DNA from: Rhipicephalus microplus
Taxonomy: Eukaryota; Arthropoda; Arachnida; Ixodida; Ixodidae
NCBI RefSeq assembly: GCF_043290135.1
Contig: NC_134707.1
Coordinates: 136,711,319-136,775,318 of the forward strand
Direction of reading: 5' to 3'
DNA: 64,000 bases
Below, one piece after another: positions 39,333-54,099 of this stretch. Under the pieces are notes generated by a model. That model was given only the letters and a program-made list of their open reading frames with translations, ran no database searches and was not told where the DNA came from. How positions within the stretch are numbered: position 1 is the first letter of the stretch; each line of letters starts with the position of its first letter. The position numbers and the translations under genes were made by a program.

Positions 39333-42235
39333 AAAAACTTCACAACTAGAAACTCCACAACTAGAAACTCTACAACTAGAGACTCCGAAACTAGAAACTC
39401 CACAGCCAGAGACTCTGCAGCTGGAAACTCTGCAGCTGGAAACTTCACAATTAGAAACTCCGCAATTAGAAACTCCACAGCTAGAAACTCCACAACTAGA
39501 GACTCCACAACTAGAAACTCCACAACTAGAAACTCCACAACTAGAAACTCCAAAACTTGAAACCTCACAACCTTAAGTTTCGCAACTAGAAAATCCAAAG
39601 CTAGAGATTCCGCAACTAGAAACTCCACAACAAGAAACTCCACAACTCAATTTCCACAACTCAAAACTGCACAACTTGAAACTCCACAACTAGACACTCC
39701 ACAACTAAAAACTCTTCAACTAGAAACTCCTAAACTAGAGACTCCACAACTAAAGAATCTACAACTGGAGACTTCACACTGGAAACTAGACAACTAGAAA
39801 CACCACTACTAAAAACTCAACAACTAGAAACTCCACAGCATGAGACTCCGCAACTTGAAACTCCACATCTAAGAACTCCGCAACTAGAAACTCCACAACT
39901 AGGAACTCCGCAACTAGAAACTTCACAACTACAAACTCCACAACTCGAAACTCCACTACTAGATACTCAACCACTGGATACTAGACAACTAGAAACTCCA
40001 CATCTAGAGACTCCACAACTTGAAACTCCATAACTAGAGACTCTGCAAACAAAAACTCCAAACTAGAAACTCCGCAACTAGAGACTCACCAACTAGAAAC
40101 TCCACAACTAGAAACTCCACAACTACAAACTCCACAAATACAGACTCAATAACTAGAAATTCCATATCTAAAAACTCCACAACTCGAACCTGCAAAACTA
40201 GAGACTTCACAACTGGAAACTCAACAACTAGAAACTCCAAAACTAAAAACTCCACAACTGAAAACTCCACAACTTGAGACTCCGCAACTTGAAACTTCAC
40301 AACTAAAAACTCCACAACTACAAACTCCACCAATAGAGACTCGGCAACTGGAAATTCCATAGCTAGAAACTCCACAACTAGAAACTCCACAACTGGAAAG
40401 TCTACAACTAGAGACTCCGCAACTAGAATTTCCACAGCCAGAGACTCTTCAACTAGAAAGTCCACAACTAAAAACTCCACAACTGGAAACTCCACAACTA
40501 GAAACTCCACAACTAGAAACTCCACAACTAGAAATTCCGCAACTAGAAACTCCACAACCAGAGACTCTGCAACTAGAAACTCCACAAATAGAAACTCCGC
40601 AACTAGGAACTCCGCAGCTAGAAACTACACAACTAGAGACTCCACAACTAGAAACTCCACAACTAGAAACTCCACAACTAGAAACTTCACAACTTGAAAC
40701 TGCAAAACTAGAGACTTCACAACTAGAAACTCCACAACTAGAAACTCCACAACTAGAGACTCCGCCAGTCCACAACTAGAAACTCCACAACCGGAAACTC
40801 CTCAACTAGATACTCCACAACTAGAAACTTCACAACTTGAAACTCCACAACTAGAAACTCCACAATCAGAAACTCTACAACTAGAAACTCCACAACTAGA
40901 AACTCCACAACTAGAAACTCCGCAACTACAGACTCTGCAACTATGAAACTCTGCAACTAGAAACTCCGCAATAAGAAATTTCACAGCTAGAAACAACACA
41001 GTTAGACACTCCGCAACTAGAAACTCCACAACTCGAAACTCCACAACTAGAAACTCTACAACTTGAGACTCCTCAACTAGAGAATTCGCAACTAGAAACT
41101 CCAAAACTAGGGTCTCTGCAACTAGAAACTCCGCAGCTAGAAACTCCACAACTAGAAACTCCACAACTCGAAACTCCACAACTAGAAACTCCACAACTCA
41201 AAACTCCACAACTTGAAACTGCACAACTGGAAACTCCACAACTTGAGACTCTGCAACTTGAAACTCCAAAACCAGAAACTCCACAACTAGAGACTCCCAA
41301 ACTCGAAACTCCACAACTAGAAAATTGACAACCAGAGACTCTGCAATTCCACAACTAGAAACTCCACAACTAGATACTCCGCAACTAGAAACTCCACAAA
41401 TAGAGACTCGGCAACTCAATTTCCATATCTAGAAACTCCACAACTAAAAACTTTACAACTAGAAACTGCAAAACTAGAGACTTCACAACTAGAAACTCCA
41501 CAACAAGAAACTCCACAACTAGAGACTCCGCAACTCCACAACTAGAAACTCCACAACTACAAACTCCACCAATAGAGACTCGGCAACTAGAAATTCCATA
41601 TCTAGAAATTCCACAACTAAAAACTCCACTATAAAAACTTCACAACTAGAAACTCCACAACTAGAAACTCTACAACTAGAGACTCCGAAACTAGAAACTC
41701 CACAGCCAGAGACTCTGCAGCTGGAAACTCTGCAGCTGGAAACTTCACAATTAGAAACTCCGCAATTAGAAACTCCACAGCTGGAAACTCCACAACTAGA
41801 GACTCCACAACTAGAAACTCCACAACTAGAAACTCCAAAACTTGAAACCTCACAACCTTAGGTTTCGCAACTAGAAAATCCAAAGCTAGAGATTCCGCAA
41901 CTAGAAACTCCACAACAAGAAACTCCACAACTCAAAACTCCACAACTCAAAACTCCACAACTCAAAACTGCACAACTTGAAACTCCCCAACTAGACACTC
42001 CACAACTAAAAACTCTTCAACTAGAAACTCCTAAACTAGAGACTCCACAACTAAAGAATCTACAACTAGAGACTTCAAACTGGAAACTAGACAACTAGAA
42101 ACACCACTACTAAAAACTCAACAACTAGAAACTCCACAGCATGAGACTCCGCAACTTGAAACTCCACATCTAGAAACTCCGCAACTAGAAACTCCACAAC
42201 TAGGAACTCCGCAACTAGAAACTTCACAACTACAA
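37919..42235. repeat. 4.3-kb nested duplication, copy 2a
   Basis: The same nested repeat inside the second 13.8-kb copy, so the 4.3-kb event came before the 13.8-kb one. Confidence 0.82.
39333..41632. repeat. HOR unit 17 (2,300 bp), duplicate of unit at 25509
   Basis: Same length; shares the short CTCAATTTCCACAAC form near 39647. Confidence 0.88.
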
Positions 42236-43649
42236 ACTCCACAACTACAAACTCCACCAATAGAGACTCGGCAACTAGAAATTCCATAGCTAGAAACTCC
42301 ACAACTATAAACTCCACAACTAGAAAGTCTACAACTAGAGACTCCGCAACTAGAATTTCCACAGCCAGAGACTCTTCAACTAGAAAGTCCACAACTAAAA
42401 ACTCCACAACTGGAAACTCCACAACTAGAAACTCCACAACTAGAAACTCCACAACCAGAGACTCTGCAACTAGAAACTCCACAAATAGAAACTCCGCAAC
42501 TAGGAACTCCGCAGCTAGAAACTACACAACTAGAGACTCCACAACTAGAAACTCCACAACTAGAAACTCCAAAAATAGAGACTCGGCAACTAGAAATTCC
42601 ATATCTAGAAACTCCACAACTAAAAACTTTACAACTAGAAACTGCAAAACTAGAGACTTCACAACTAGAAACTCCACAACTAGAAACTCAACAACTAGAG
42701 ACTCCGCCAGTCCACAACTAGAAACTCCACAACTGGAAACTCCTCAACTAGATACTCCACAACTAGAAACTTCACAACTTGAAACTCCACAACTAGAAAC
42801 TCCACAATCAGAAACTCTACAACTAGAAACTCCACAACTAGAAACTCCACAACTAGAAACTCCGCAACTACAGACTCTGAAAATATGAAACTCTGCAACT
42901 AGAAACTCCGCAACAAGAAATTTCACAGCTAGAAACACCACATTTAGACACTCCGCAACTAGAAACTCCACAACTCGAAACTCCACAACTAGAAACTCTA
43001 CAACTTGAGACTCCTCAACTAGAAAATTCGCAACTAGAAACTCCAAAACTAGGGTCTCTGCAACTAGAAACTCCGCAGATAGAAACTCCACAACTAGAAA
43101 CTCCACAACTCGAAACTCCACAACTAGAAACTCCACAACTCAAAACTCCACAACTTGAAACTGCACAACTGGAAACTCCACAACTTGAGACTCTGCAACT
43201 TGAAACTCCAAAACCAGAAACTCCACAACTAGAGACTCCCAAACTCGAAACTCCACAACTAGAAAATTCACAACCAGAGACTCTGCAATTCCACAACTAG
43301 AAACTCCACAACTAGATACTCCGCAACTAGAAACTCCACAACTAGAGACTCCACAACTTGAAACTCCACAACTAGAAACTCCACATCTAGAAACTCCACA
43401 ACTACAAACTCCACAAATAGAGACTCGGCAACTGAATTTCCATATCTAGAAACTCCACAACTAAAAACTTTACAACTAGAAACTGCAAAACTAGAGACTT
43501 CACAACTAGAAACTCCACAACAAGAAACTCCACAACTAGAGACTCCGCAACTCCACAACTAGAAACTCCACAACTACAAACTCCACCAATAGAGACTCGG
43601 CAACTAGAAATTCCATATCTAGAAATTCCACAACTAAAAACTCCACTAT
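41633..43649. repeat. HOR unit 18 (2,017 bp), duplicate of unit at 27809
   Basis: Same length; shares the hybrid join near 42235 and the GAAAATATG variant near 42880. Confidence 0.88.
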
Positions 43650-46362
43650 AAAAACTTCACAACTAGAAACTCCACAACTAGAAACTCTACAACTAGAGAC
43701 TCCGAAACTAGAAACTCCACAGCCAGAGACTCTGCAGCTGGAAACTCTGCAGCTGGAAACTTCACAATTAGAAACTCCGCAATTAGAAACTCCACAGCTA
43801 GAAACTCCACAACTAGAGACTCCACAACTAGAAACTCCACAACTAGAAACTCCACAACTAGAAACTCCAAAACTTGAAACCTCACAACCTTAAGTTTCGC
43901 AACTAGAAAATCCAAAGCTAGAGATTCCGCAACTAGAAACTCCACAACAAGAAACTCCACAACTCAAAACTCCACAACTCAAAACTCCACAACTCAAAAC
44001 TGCACAACTTGAAACTCCCCAACTAGACACTCCACAACTAAAAACTCTTCAACTAGAAACTCCTAAACTAGAGACTCCACAACTAAAGAATCTACAACTG
44101 GAGACTTCACACTGGAAACTAGACAACTAGAAACACCACTACTAAAAACTCAACAACTAGAAACTCCACAGCATGAGACTCCGCAACTTGAAACTCCACA
44201 TCTAGAAACTCCGCAACTAGAAACTCCACAACTAGGAACTCCGCAACTAGAAACTTCACAACTACAAACTCCACAACTCGAAACTCCACTGCTAGATACT
44301 CCACCACTGGATACTAGACAACTAGAAACTCCACATCTAGAGACTCCACAACTTGAAACTCCATAACTAGAGACTCTGCAAACAAAAACTCCAAACTAGA
44401 AACTCCGCAACTAGAGACTCACCAACTAGAAACTCCACAACTAGAAACTCCACAACTACAAACTCCACAAATACAGACTCAATAACTAGAAATTCCATAT
44501 CTAAAAACTCCACAACTCGAACCTGCAAAACTAGAGACTTCACAACTGGAAACTCAACAACTAGAAACTCCAAAACTAAAAACTCCACAACTGAAAACTC
44601 CACAACTTGAGACTCCGCAACTTGAAACTTCACAACTAAAAACTCCACAACTACAAACTCCACCAATAGAGACTCGTCAACTGGAAATTCCATAGCTAGA
44701 AACTCCACAACTAGAAACTCCACAACTGGAAAGTCTACAACTAGAGACTCCGCAACTAGAATTTCCACAGCCAGAGACTCTTCAACTAGAAAGTCCACAA
44801 CTAAAAACTCCACAACTGGAAACTCCACAACTAGAAACTCCACAACTAGAAACTCCACAACTAGAAATTCCGCAACTAGAAACTCCACAACCAGAGACTC
44901 TGCAACTAGAAACTCCACAAATAGAAACTCCGCAACTAGGAACTCCGCAGCTAGAAACTACACAACTAGAGACTCCACAACTAGAAACTCCACAACTAGA
45001 AACTCCACAACTAGAAACTTCACAACTTGAAACTGCAAAACTAGAGACTTCACAACTAGAAACTCCACAACTAGAAACTCCACAACTAGAGACTCCGCCA
45101 GTCCACAACTAGAAACTCCACAACCGGAAACTCCTCAACTAGATACTCCACAACTAGAAACTTCACAACTTGAAACTCCACAACTAGAAACTCCACAATC
45201 AGAAACTCTACAACTAGAAACTCCACAACTAGAAACTCCACAACTAGAAACTCCGCAACTACAGACTCTGCTACTATGAAACTCTGCAACTAGAAACTCC
45301 GCAATAAGAAATTTCACAGCTAGAAACAACACATTTAGACACTCCGCAACTAGAAACTCCACAACTCGAAACTCCACAACTAGAAACTCTACAACTTGAG
45401 ACTCCTCAACTAGAGAATTCGCAACTAGAAACTCCAAAACTAGGGTCTCTGCAACTAGAAACTCCGCAGCTAGAAACTCCACAACTAGAAACTCCACAAC
45501 TCGAAACTCCACAACTAGAAACTCCACAACTCAAAACTCCACAACTTGAAATTGCACAACTGGAAACTCCACAACTTGAGACTCTGCAACTTGAAACTCC
45601 AAAACCAGAAACTCCACAACTAGAGACTCCCAAACTCGAAACTCCACAACTAGAAAATTGACAACCAGAGACTCTGCAATTCCACAACTAGAAACTCCAC
45701 AACTAGATACTCCGCAACTAGAAACTCCACAAATAGAGACTCGGCAACTCAATTTCCATATCTAGAAACTCCACAACTAAAAACTTTACAACTAGAAACT
45801 GCAAAACTAGAGACTTCACAACTAGAAACTCCACAACAAGAAACTCCACAACTAGAGACTCCGCAACTCCACAACTAGAAACTCCACAACTACAAACTCC
45901 ACCAATAGAGACTCGGCAACTAGAAATTCCATATCTAGAAATTCCACAACTAAAAACTCCACTATAAAAACTTCACAACTAGAAACTCCACAACTAGAAA
46001 CTCTACAACTAGAGACTCCGAAACTAGAAACTCCACAGCCAGAGACTCTGCAGCTGGAAACTCTGCAGCTGGAAACTTCACAATTAGAAACTCCGCAATT
46101 AGAAACTCCACAGCTGGAAACTCCACAACTAGAGACTCCACAACTAGAAACTCCACAACTAGAAACTCCAAAACTTGAAACCTCACAACCTTAGGTTTCG
46201 CAACTAGAAAATCCAAAGCTAGAGATTCCGCAACTAGAAACTCCACAACAAGAAACTCCACAACTCAAAACTCCACAACTCAAAACTCCACAACTCAAAA
46301 CTGCACAACTTGAAACTCCCCAACTAGACACTCCACAACTAAAAACTCTTCAACTAGAAACT
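42236..46362. repeat. 4.3-kb nested duplication, copy 2b
   Basis: Second member of the nested pair in the second 13.8-kb copy, with the same edges shifted by 13,824 bp. Confidence 0.82.
43650..45965. repeat. HOR unit 19 (2,316 bp), duplicate of unit at 29826
   Basis: Same length; shares GACTCGTCAACTGG near 44670 and CTGCTACTATG near 45268. Confidence 0.88.
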
Positions 46363-48787
46363 GCAAAACTAGAGACTTCACAACTAGAAACTCCTCAACT
46401 AGAAACTCCACAACTAGAAACTCCACAACTACAAACTCCACCAATAGAGACTCGGCAACTAGAAATTCCATATCTAGAAATTCCACAACTAAAAACTCCA
46501 CTATAAAAACTTCACAACTAGAAACTCCACAACTAGAAACTCTACAACTAGACTCCGAAACTAGAAAATTCACAGCCAGAGACTCTGCAGCTGGAAACTC
46601 TGCAGCTGGAAGCTCCACAAATAGAAACTCCGCAATTAGAAACTCCGCAGCTAGAAACTCCACAACTAGAGACTCCACAACTAGAAACTCCACAACTAGA
46701 AACTCCACAACTTGAAACCTCACAACCTTAAGTTCCGCAACTAGAAAATCCAAAGCTAGAGATTCCGCAACTACAAACTGCACAACAACAAACTCCACAA
46801 CTAAATTTCCACAACTCAAAACTGCACAACTTGAAACTCCACAACTAGACACTCCACAACTAAAAACTCTTCAACTAGAAACTCCTAAACTAGAGACTCC
46901 ACAACTAAAGAATCTACAACTGGAGACTTCACACTGGAAACTAGACAACTAGAAACACCACTACTAAAAACTCAACAACTAGAAACTCCACAGCATGAGA
47001 CTCCGCAACTTGAAACTCCACATCTAGAAACTCCGCAACTAGAAACTCCACAACTAGGAACTCCGCAACTAGAAACTTCAAAATTACAAACTCCACAACT
47101 CGAAACTCCACTACTAGATACTCAACCACTGGATACTAGACAACTAGAAACTCCACATCTAGAGACTCCACAACTTGAAACTCCATAACTAGAGACTCTG
47201 CAAACAAAAACTCCAAACTAGAAACTCCGCAACTAGAGACTCACCAACTAGAAACTCCACAACTAGAAACTCCACAACTACAAACTCCACAAATACAGAC
47301 TCAATAACTAGAAATTCCATATCTAAAAACTCCACAACTCGAATCTGCAAAACTAGAGACTTCACAACTGGAAACTCAACAACTAGAAACTCCAAAACTA
47401 AAAACTCCACAACTGAAAACTCCACAACTTGAGACTCCGCAACTTGAAACTTCACAACTAAAAACTCCACAACTACAAACTCCACCAATAGAGACTCGGC
47501 AACTGGAAATTCCATAGCTAGAAACTCCACAACTAGAAACTCCACAACTGGAAAGTCTACAACTAGAGACTCCGCAACTAGAATTTCCACAGCCAAAGAC
47601 TCTTCAACTAGAAAGTCCACAACTAAAAACTCCACAACTGGAAACTCCACAACTAGAAACTCCACAACTAGAAACTCCACAACTAGAAATTCCGCAACTA
47701 GAAACTCCACAACCAGAGACTCTGCAACTAGAAACTCCACAAATAGAAACTCCGCAACTAGGAACTCCGCAGCTAGAAACTACACAACTAGAGACTCCAC
47801 AACTAGAAACTCCACAACTAGAAACTCCACAACTAGAAACTTCACAACTTGAAACTGCAAAACTAGAGACTTCACAACTAGAAACTCCACAACTAGAAAC
47901 TCCACAACTAGAGACTCCGCCAGTCCACAACTAGAAACTCCACAACCGGAAACTCCTCAACTAGATACTCCACAACTAGAAACTTCACAACTTGAAACTC
48001 CACAACTAGAAACTCCACAATCAGAAACTCTACAACTAGAAACTCCACAACTAGAAACTCCACAACTAGAAACTCCGCAACTACAGACTCTGCAACTATG
48101 AAACTCTGCAACTAGAAACTCCGCAATAAGAAATTTCACAGCTAGAAACAACACATTTAGACACTCCGCAACTAGAAACTCCACAACTCGAAACTCCACA
48201 ACTAGAAACTCTACAACTTGAGACTCCTCAACTAGAGAATTCGCAACTAGAAACTCCAAAACTAGGGTCTCTGCAACTAGAAACTCCGCAGCTAGAAACT
48301 CCACAACTAGAAACTCCACAACTCGAAACTCCACAACTAGAAACTCCACAACTCAAAACTCCACAACTTGAAACTGCACAACTGGAAATTCCACAACTTG
48401 AGACTCTGCAACTTGAAACTCCAAAACCAGAAACTCCACAACTAGAGACTCCCAAACTCGAAACTCCACAACTAGAAAATTGACAACCAGAGACTCTGCA
48501 ATTCCACAACTAGAAACTCCACAACTAGATACTCCGCAACTAGAAACTCCACAAATAGAGACTCGGCAACTCAATTTCCATATCTAGAAACTCCACAACT
48601 AAAAACTTTACAACTAGAAACTGCAAAACTAGAGACTTCACAACTAGAAACTCCACAACAAGAAACTCCACAACTAGAGACTCCGCAACTCCACAACTAG
48701 AAACTCCACAACTACAAACTCCACCAATAGAGACTCGGCAACTAGAAATTCCATATCTAGAAATTCCACAACTAAAAACTCCACTAT
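45966..48787. repeat. HOR unit 20 (2,822 bp, end of the duplication)
   Basis: Follows 32142 onward up to 46500, then departs: 46501 starts CTATAAAAACTTC where the first copy has CAACTGGAAACTCC. A diverged anchor (ACTAGACTCCGAAACTAG, A-double-prime) follows at 46505. From about 46800 to 49090 the sequence tracks 25.8-28.1 kb at an offset of 20,979 bp. Confidence 0.83.
46505..46800. repeat. Diverged anchor block A-double-prime, copy 1
   Basis: Keeps both PstI/PvuII sites but has a 3-base loss (ACTAGACTCCG for ACTAGAGACTCCG) and GAAAATTCACAGCC. Shared only with 62069. Confidence 0.75.
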
Positions 48788-51700
48788 AAAAACTTCACAA
48801 CTAGAAACTCCACAACTAGAAACTCTACAACTAGAGACTCCGAAACTAGAAACTCCACAGCCAGAGACTCTGCAGCTGGAAACTCTGCAGCTGGAAACTT
48901 CACAATTAGAAACTCCGCAATTAGAAACTCCACAGCTGGAAACTCCACAACTAGAGACTCCACAACTAGAAACTCCACAACTAGAAACTCCAAAACTTGA
49001 AACCTCACAACCTTAGGTTTCGCAACTAGAAAATCCAAAGCTAGAGATTCCGCAACTAGAAACTCCACAACAAGAAACTCCACAACTCAAAACTCCACAA
49101 CTCAAAACTGCACAACTTGAAACTCCCCAACTAGACACTCCACAACTAAAAACTCTTCAACTAGAAACTCCTAAACTAGAGGCTCCACAACTAAAGAATC
49201 TACAACTAGAGACTTCAAACTGGAAACTAGACAACTAGAAACACCACTACTAAAAACTCAACAACTAGAAACTCCACAGCATGAGACTCCGCAACTTGAA
49301 ACTCCACATCTAGAAACTCCGCAACTAGAAACTCCACAACTAGGAACTCCGCAACTAGAAACTTCACAACTACAAACTCCACAACTCGAAACTCCACTAC
49401 TAGATACTCAACCACTGGATACTAGACAACTAGAAACTCCACATCTAGAGACTCCACAACTTGAAACTCCATAACTAGAGACTCTGCAAACAGAAACTCC
49501 AAACTAGAAACTCCGCAACTAGAGACTCACCAACTAGAAACTCCACAACTAGAAACTCCACAACTACAAACTCCACAAATACAGACTCAATAACTAGAAA
49601 TTCCATATCTAAAAACTCCACAACTGGAACCTGCAAAACTATAGACTTCACAACTGGAAACTCAACAACTAGAAACTCCAAAACTAAAAACTCCACAACT
49701 GAAAACTCCACAACTTGAGACACCGCAACTTGAAACTTCACAAGTAGAAACTCCACAACTACAAACTCCACCAATAGAGACTCGGCAACTAGAAATTCCA
49801 TAGCCAGAGACTCTTCAACTAGAAAGTCCACAACTAAAAACTCCACAACTGGAAACTCCACAACTAGAAACTCCACAACTAGAAACTCCACAACTAGAGA
49901 TTCCGCAACTAGAAACTCCACAGCCAGAGACTCTGCAACTAGAAACTCCGCAGCTATAAACTCCACAAATAGAAACTCCGCAACTAGAAACTTCGCAGCT
50001 AGAAACTACACAACTAGAGACTCCACAACTAGAAACTCCACAACTAGAAACTCCACAAATAGAGACTCGGCAACTAGAAATACCATATCTAGAAACTCCA
50101 CAACTAAAAACTTTACAACTAGAAACTGCAAAACTAGAGACTTCACAACTAGAAACTCCACCAATAGAGACTCGGCAACTAGAAATTCCATATCTAGAAA
50201 CTCCACAACTAAAAACTCCACTATAAAAACTCCACAACTAGAACCTCTACAACTAGAGACTCCGCAACTAGAACTTCCACAGCCAGAGACTCTGCAACTA
50301 GAAAGTCCACAACTAAAACTCCACAACTGAAACTCCACAACTAGAAACTCCACAACTAGAAACTCCACAACTAGAAACTCCACAACTAGAGACTCCGCAA
50401 CTCCTCAACTCGAAAGTCCACAACTACAAACTCCACCAATAGAGACTCGGCAACTAGAAATTCTATATCTAGAAACTCCACAACTAAAAACTCCACTATA
50501 AAAACTCCACAACTAGAAACTCCACAACTAGAAACTCTACAACTAGAGACTCCGAAACTAAAAACTCCAAAGCCAGAGACTCTGCAACTGGAAACTCTGC
50601 AGCTGGAAACTCCACAAATAGAAACTCCGCAATTAGAAACTCCGCAGCTAGAAACTCCACAACTAGAGACTCCACAACTAGAAACTCCACAACTTGAAAC
50701 CTCACAACCTTAAGTTCCGCCACTAGAAAATCCACAGCTAGAGATTGCGCAAGTAGAAAATCCACAACAAGAAACTCCACAACTCAAAACTCCACAACAA
50801 GAAACTCCACAATTCAAAACTGCACAACTTGAAACTCCACAACTAGACACTCCACAACTAAAAACTCTAATACTAGAAACTCCTAAACTAGAGACTCCAC
50901 AACTAGAAACTCCACAGCCAGAGACTCTGCAACTGGAAACTCTGCAGCTGGAAACTCCACAAATAGAAACTCCGCAATTAGACACTCCGCAGCTAGAAAC
51001 TCCACAACTAGAGACTCCACAACAAGAAGCTCCACAACTAGAAACTCCACAACTAGAAATTCCACAACTTGAAACCTCACAACATTAAGTTCCGCAACTA
51101 GAAAATCCACAGCTAGAGATTCCGCAACTAGGAACTCCACAAGTAGAAACTCCACAACTCAGAACTCCACCACTCGAAACTCCTTAACTAGAAACTCCAC
51201 AACTGGAAACTCCACAACTAGACACTCCACAACTAGAAACTCCACAACCAGAAACTCCACAACTAGAGACTCCAAAACTCGAAACTCCACAACTAGAAAA
51301 TCCACAACCAGAGACTCTGTAATTCCACAACTAGAAACTCCACAACTAGATACTCTGCAACTAGAAACTCCACAACTAGAGACTCCACAACTTGAAACTC
51401 CACAACTAGAAACTCCACAACTAGAAACTCTGCAACTAGAGACTTCACAACTAAAAACTCCACATCTACAAACTCTACAAATAGAGACTCGGCCACAAGA
51501 AATTTCATGTCTAGAAAGTCCACAACTAAAAACTCCACAACTGGAAACTCCACAACTAGAAACTCCACAACTAGAAACTCCACAACTAGAGATTCCGCAA
51601 CTAGAAACTCCCCAACCAGAGACTCTGCCACTAGAAACTCCGCAGCTAGAAACTCCACAAATAGAAACTCCGCAACTAGAAACTCCGCAGCTAGAAACTA

Positions 51701-52835
51701 CACAACTAGAGACTCCACAACTAGAAACTTCACAACTAGAAACTCCACAACTAGAAACTCTACAACTAAAAACTCCACAACCAGAAACTCGCAACAAGAG
51801 ATTCCAAAACTAGAAACTCCACAACTACAAACTCCACAAATAGAGACTCGGCAACTGAAATTCCATATCTAGAAACTCCACAACTAAAAACTTTGCAACT
51901 AGAAACTGCAAAACTAGAGACTTCACAACTAGAAACTCCACAACTAGAAACTCCACAACTACAAACTCCACCAATAGAGACTCGGCAACTAGAAATTCCA
52001 TATCTATAAATTCTACAACTAAAAACTCCACTATAAAAACTTCACAACTAGAAACTCCACAACTAGACACTCCACAACTAGAAACTCCACAACCAGAAAC
52101 TCCACAACTAGAGACTCCAAAACTCGAAACTCCACAACTAGAAAATCCACAACCAGAGACTCTGATTTCCACAACTAGAAACTCCACAACTAGATACTCT
52201 GCAACTAGAAACTCCACAACTAGAGACTCCACAACTTGAAACTCCACAACTAGAAACTCCACAACTAGAAACTCTGCAACTAGAGACTTCAAAACTAAAA
52301 ACTCCACATCTACAAACTCTACAAATAGAGACTCGGCCACAAGAAATTTCATGTCTAGAAAGTCCACAACTAAAAACTCCACAACTGGAAACTCCACAAC
52401 TCAAAACTCCACAACTTGAAACTGCACAACTGGAAACTCCACAACTTGAGACTCTGCAACTTGAAACTCCAAAACCAGAAACTCCACAACTAGAGACTCC
52501 CAAACTCGAAACTCCACAACTAGAAAATTGACAACCAGAGACTCTGCAATTCCACAACTAGAAACTCCACAACTAGATACTCCGCAACTAGAAACTCCAC
52601 AAATAGAGACTCGGCAACTCAATTTCCATATCTAGAAACTCCACAACTAAAAACTTTACAACTAGAAACTGCAAAACTAGAGACTTCACAACTAGAAACT
52701 CCACAACAAGAAACTCCACAACTAGAGACTCCGCAACTCCACAACTAGAAACGCCACAACTACAAACTCCACCAATAGAGACTCGGCAACTAGAAATTCC
52801 ATATCTAGAAATTCCACAACTAAAAACTCCACTAT
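48788..52835. repeat. HOR unit 21 (4,048 bp, compound)
   Basis: After the block-A start, about 49.4-52.3 kb tracks 14.4-17.3 kb at an offset of 35,025 bp, including A-prime at 50500 and ATGTCTAG blocks at 51507 and 52351. At about 52395 it switches to a segment that matches 48350 onward at an offset of 4,048 bp. Confidence 0.8.
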
Positions 52836-54099
52836 AAAAACTTCACAACTAGAAACTCCACAACTAGAAACTCTACAACTAGAGACTCCGAAACTAGAAA
52901 CTCCACAGCCAGAGACTCTGCAGCTGGAAACTCTGCAGCTGGAAACTTCACAATTAGAAACTCCGCAATTAGAAACTCCACAGCTGGAAACTCCACAACT
53001 AGAGACTCCACAACTAGAAACTCCACAACTAGAAACTCCAAAACTTGAAACCTCACAACCTTAGGTTTCGCAACTAGAAAATCCAAAGCTAGAGATTCCG
53101 CAACTAGAAACTCCACAACAAGAAACTCCACAACTCAAAACTCCACAACTCAAAACTCCACAACTCAAAACTGCACAACTTGAAACTCCCCAACTAGACA
53201 CTCCACAACTAAAAACTCTTCAACTAGAAACTCCTAAACTAGAGACTCCACAACTAAAGAATCTACAACTAGAGACTTCAAACTGGAAACTAGACAACTA
53301 GAAACACCACTACTAAAAACTCAACAACTAGAAACTCCACAGCATGAGACTCCGCAACTTGAAACTCCACATCTAGAAACTCCGCAACTAGAAACTCCAC
53401 AACTAGGAACTCCGCAACTAGAAACTTCACAACTACAAACTCCACAACTCGAAACTCCACTACTAGATACTCAACCACTGGATACTAGACAACTAGAAAC
53501 TCCACATCTAGAGACTCCACAACTTGAAACTCCATAACTAGAGACTCTGCAAACAGAAACTCCAAACTAGAAACTCCGCAACTAGAGACTCACCAACTAG
53601 AAACTCCACAACTAGAAACTCCACAACTACAAACTCCACAAATACAGACTCAATAACTAGAAATTCCTTATCTAAAAACTCCACAACTGGAACCTGCAAA
53701 ACTAGAGACTTCACAACTGGAAACTCAACAACTAGAAACTCCAAAACTGAAAACTCCACCAATAGAGACTCGGCAACTAGAAATTCCATAGCTAGAAACT
53801 CCACAACTAAAAACTCCACTATAAAAACTCCACAACTAGAAACTCCACAACTAGAAAGTCTACAACTAGAGACTCCGCAACTAGAATTTCCACAGCCAGA
53901 GACTCTTCAACTAGAAAGTCCACAACTAAAAACTCCACAACTGGAAACTCCACAACTAGAAACTCCACAACTAGAAACTCCACAACTAGAGACTCCGCAA
54001 CTCCACAACTAGAAACTCCACAACTACAAACTCCACCAATAGAGACTCGGCAACTAGAAATTCCATATCTAGAAATTCCACAACTAAAAACTCCACTAT
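52836..54099. repeat. HOR unit 22 (1,264 bp, basic unit with a 75-bp loss)
   Basis: A basic unit of the 1,339-bp form lacking exactly five monomers near 53745. There CCAAAACTGAAAACTCC runs straight into ACCAATAGAG. In the intact units these two stretches are separated by four further monomers and one extra AAAAACTCCACAACT. Confidence 0.88.

Larger units (their letters stand above)
32659..46500. repeat. 13,824-bp segmental tandem duplication, copy 2
   Basis: Same six unit lengths in the same order as copy 1. I saw no difference at the private variants compared (34339, 38055, 39647, 42880, 44670, 45268). Homology ends sharply after 46500, counting the 18 bases that also begin copy 2. Near-identity means a recent event or an assembly duplication. 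Confidence 0.92.
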
